Made by a program: the position numbers and the translations under genes. This document shows positions 4,911 to 6,926 of a DNA stretch of 6,926 nucleotides, piece after piece. Under the pieces are notes generated by a model that saw only the letters and a program-made list of their open reading frames with translations, was not told the origin of the DNA and searched no databases. Origin of the DNA: Desulfobacterales bacterium C00003060 (GTDB lineage Bacteria > Desulfobacterota > Desulfobacteria > Desulfobacterales > C00003060); the NCBI GenBank assembly GCA_001751085.1, contig MAXP01000215.1, forward strand, positions 1-6,926. Direction: 5' to 3'. Within the stretch, counting starts at the first letter, position 1. Every line of letters begins with the position of its first letter.

Positions 4911-6878
4911 ATGAAAGAATCATCAAAAAAAGAAGATAGACCTTTATACAGCAGCAGGATTATCGATACCTACATAAGGCTGGTTAGAAGGAAGTACAGT
5001 TACGTCAACATACGCGAATTATTGGATTCCGCCAAAATGGAACCTTACGAAGTTGCTGATCAGGGACACTGGTTTACCCAGGAGCAGATAAACCTGTTCT
5101 ACGAAAAACTTTTAGAGGTAACCGATAATGAGCAGATCGCCCGGGAAGCTGGCCGATATGCAGCTTCAGCCGAAGCTATTGGAGTGATGAGGCAGTATCT
5201 TCTTGGAATGGTCGGTCCTGCTAAAATATATGAAATGATAGGAAAAGCAAGCGCCAATTTCACCAAATCGTCACTCTTTGAATCAAAAAAAATAGCCTCC
5301 CATAAGGTGGAGATCTGCGTTAAACCCCGGGAGGGGGTTAGCGAAAAACCATTTCAATGTGAAAACAGAATCGGGTTTTTCGAAGCTGCTTCAATGATTT
5401 TTGACACTAAACTGCCCCGAATTGAACATCCAGAATGCTTGTTCAAAGGTGGAAATCTCTGCCGTTACATTATTTCCTGGGAAGAAACTTATTCTTCTTT
5501 GTGGAAGAGAATTAGAAACCATGCTGCGTTGTTCCTCTTTTTGACCTGCCTGGTTGTCGTTTTTGTCGATCCATCGATCACACTAAAGGTCGTTTTGCCC
5601 GTTTCGGCTGTCGTTGTTCTTGTGTTAACCCTGATTGGTGAGTACATCGGAAAAGAGGAGTTGAAAGCGAGTCTGTACAACCTCTCGGATTCATCCGACA
5701 AGCTGCTTGAACAGATTGAAATCAACTATAATAATGCGGTCATGACCAATGAGATAGGACAGGCTATTAGCAAACATACAACTATGGAAGATGTTTTGGC
5801 AAAAGTTGTTCAAGTTTCGGAGAAACGGCTTAATTATGATCGTGGCCTGATACTTTTGGTGAATCCGGAAAAGACCAGGCTGTTATTCCGGGCGGGGTTT
5901 GGCTATAGCGAGGATCGGTTCGGACTTCTCAAGAGGACTGCTTTTCATTTGGACAGGCCGGAATCAAGAGGGGTTTTCATTGTTTCGTTCAAAGAACAGA
6001 AGCCGTTTCTGATAAATGATATTAGAGAGATAGAACATTACTTTTCACAGCGGAGTCTCGAGTTTGCAAAAAAAATGGGGACGCAGTCATTTATCTGTTG
6101 TCCCATCATCTGCGATGGGGAGTCGATTGGCGTTTTTGCCGTAGACTGTGTGAAGTCAAAGAGACCATTGGTTGCGAGTGACCTGAGTTTGTTGTTAGGA
6201 ATAGCGTCTGTCATCGGGATCAATATCCGCAATGCCGATCTCCTTGAAGCCAAGGCAAAACAGTTCAGATCTATGATACAGGTCCTGGCCGCCAGTATTG
6301 ATGCCCGTGATCCCATGACGGCAGGACATTCTGAAAAGGTAACCGAGTACGCGTCAGGAATATGTGATCAATTGGGTGGTCTCTCCAAGGATTATTGCGA
6401 GATGATCCAGGTGGCTGCGTTACTCCACGATTATGGCAAGATTGCAATTCCGGATTCTATTTTAAAAAAGGAGGGAAAGCTGACAGACGAAGAGTACGAA
6501 GTAGTAAAAAGCCATGCTGATAAAACCAGAGAGATACTGGAGCAGGTATATTTTGAAGGGATGTTCAGCCAGGTTCCCGAGGTTGCCGGGGCCCACCACG
6601 AAAAAATTGACGGAAGCGGTTATCCAAGAGGGCTTAAGGGGGATGAGATTCCACTGGGTGCGAGGATTATTGCTGTGGCAGACTTTTTTGAGGCCATCAC
6701 AGCAAAGCGTCACTACCGTGACCCGATGCCCCTTGACGTAGCATTGAAGATGCTACGGGAGGAAAGAGGCATACACTTTGATAAAAAGGCTGTTGATGCG
6801 TTTCTCACATACTATGCCAAGTCACACCAAAATTTACCTCGGAAGGTTATAAATGGCGCTTTTCTCGGTGAGTCATGA
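4911..6878 (+). CDS. membrane HD-GYP c-di-GMP phosphodiesterase with V4R-like sensor and GAF domains
   Basis: 655 residues from the ATG at 4911. The open frame reaches back to 4719 but that part lies inside the preceding gene. Residues about 12-190 look like a V4R/H-NOX-type ligand-binding domain ending in CLFKGGNLC (176-184), the Cys-Gly-Cys feature of V4R. Two hydrophobic segments (about 204-219 and 225-243) form a membrane hairpin, leaving sensor and output on the cytoplasmic side. A short, possibly coiled segment (248-280) leads to a GAF domain (about 282-445). The HD-GYP domain (about 450-635) is complete: GHSEKV (H473), HDYGK (506-510), H535, HHEKIDGSGYP (562-572), GLKGDEIP (574-581) and D591. 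Known HD-GYP enzymes hydrolyse cyclic-di-GMP with a bi- or tri-metal site, and all expected ligands are present, so activity is likely. The ribosome binding site is weak (GAAGG, 28 bases upstream), suggesting coupling to the PilZ gene before it. The V4R assignment is the least certain part. Confidence 0.93.
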   Translation: MKESSKKEDRPLYSSRIIDTYIRLVRRKYSYVNIRELLDSAKMEPYEVADQGHWFTQEQINLFYEKLLEVTDNEQIAREAGRYAASAEAIGVMRQYLLGMVGPAKIYEMIGKASANFTKSSLFESKKIASHKVEICVKPREGVSEKPFQCENRIGFFEAASMIFDTKLPRIEHPECLFKGGNLCRYIISWEETYSSLWKRIRNHAALFLFLTCLVVVFVDPSITLKVVLPVSAVVVLVLTLIGEYIGKEELKASLYNLSDSSDKLLEQIEINYNNAVMTNEIGQAISKHTTMEDVLAKVVQVSEKRLNYDRGLILLVNPEKTRLLFRAGFGYSEDRFGLLKRTAFHLDRPESRGVFIVSFKEQKPFLINDIREIEHYFSQRSLEFAKKMGTQSFICCPIICDGESIGVFAVDCVKSKRPLVASDLSLLLGIASVIGINIRNADLLEAKAKQFRSMIQVLAASIDARDPMTAGHSEKVTEYASGICDQLGGLSKDYCEMIQVAALLHDYGKIAIPDSILKKEGKLTDEEYEVVKSHADKTREILEQVYFEGMFSQVPEVAGAHHEKIDGSGYPRGLKGDEIPLGARIIAVADFFEAITAKRHYRDPMPLDVALKMLREERGIHFDKKAVDAFLTYYAKSHQNLPRKVINGAFLGES

Positions 6879-6906
6879 GCATCAAGAGCAAGGCGGGAAG
6901 GCGCGG

Positions 6907-6920
6907 AATAGCTGGCTATT
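6907..6920. repeat. short palindrome at window edge, possibly part of an intergenic repeat
   Basis: AATAGC (6907-6912) and GCTATT (6915-6920) are perfect inverted repeats separated by TG. They sit 28 bases after the HD-GYP stop, inside a GC-rich stretch (AGCAAGGCGGGAAGGCGCGG). From memory, this layout resembles long palindromic intergenic repeats in related genomes. The window ends before a second arm could be checked. Confidence 0.35.
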
Positions 6921-6926
6921 GCAAGC

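Noticed and set aside
6875..6926. Open frame beginning ATGAGC overlapping the HD-GYP stop (ATGA)
   Set aside because: The overlap resembles translational coupling, but only 17 codons are visible, the peptide is basic and low in information, and the DNA is palindromic and repeat-like. It cannot be supported as a gene from this window.

Overview
The window looks like chromosomal DNA of moderate GC content from a Gram-negative, probably anaerobic bacterium. My best guess is Desulfobacterota (former Deltaproteobacteria). That rests on the style of the signalling proteins (a V4R-like sensor ahead of GAF and HD-GYP domains, a PilZ-acyltransferase fusion), a sigma-54-like site and GC-rich intergenic hairpins. 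No rRNA, tRNA, CRISPR array or complete insertion sequence was found, so the lineage is an inference.

Left part (1-1947): a stand-alone macro-domain gene (175-696, +, GTG start with a strong G-rich ribosome binding site) faces a group of minus-strand genes. From its upstream end, that group holds an MTH1187/DUF77-type thiamine-binding-like protein (1947-1630), a doubtful 72-residue ORF with one hydrophobic segment (1503-1285), and an unrecognised 163-residue protein (1313-822). The last two overlap by 29 bases.

Middle part (1948-2854): about 900 bases without a confident gene. It holds two near-identical GC-rich hairpin repeats in direct orientation plus a related third hairpin, a perfect 7-bp inverted repeat, a sigma-70-like and a sigma-54-like promoter candidate, and two small doubtful reading frames. 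One of these is interrupted by a single in-frame TAG. This stretch is the likely control region and leader of the downstream gene pair.

Right part (2855-6878): two plus-strand genes 37 bases apart, very likely co-transcribed. The first encodes a large protein with one clear and one degenerate PilZ-like segment followed by an acyltransferase-like (GNAT-fold) half. The second encodes a membrane-anchored HD-GYP phosphodiesterase with an N-terminal V4R-like sensor, two transmembrane helices and a GAF domain. Together they suggest a local cyclic-di-GMP circuit: the HD-GYP enzyme degrades the messenger in response to ligand or redox input, and the PilZ-acyltransferase reads it and modifies a protein or small molecule. 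This coupling is the most interesting inference in the window. The last bases contain one arm of what may be another intergenic palindromic repeat, cut by the window edge.
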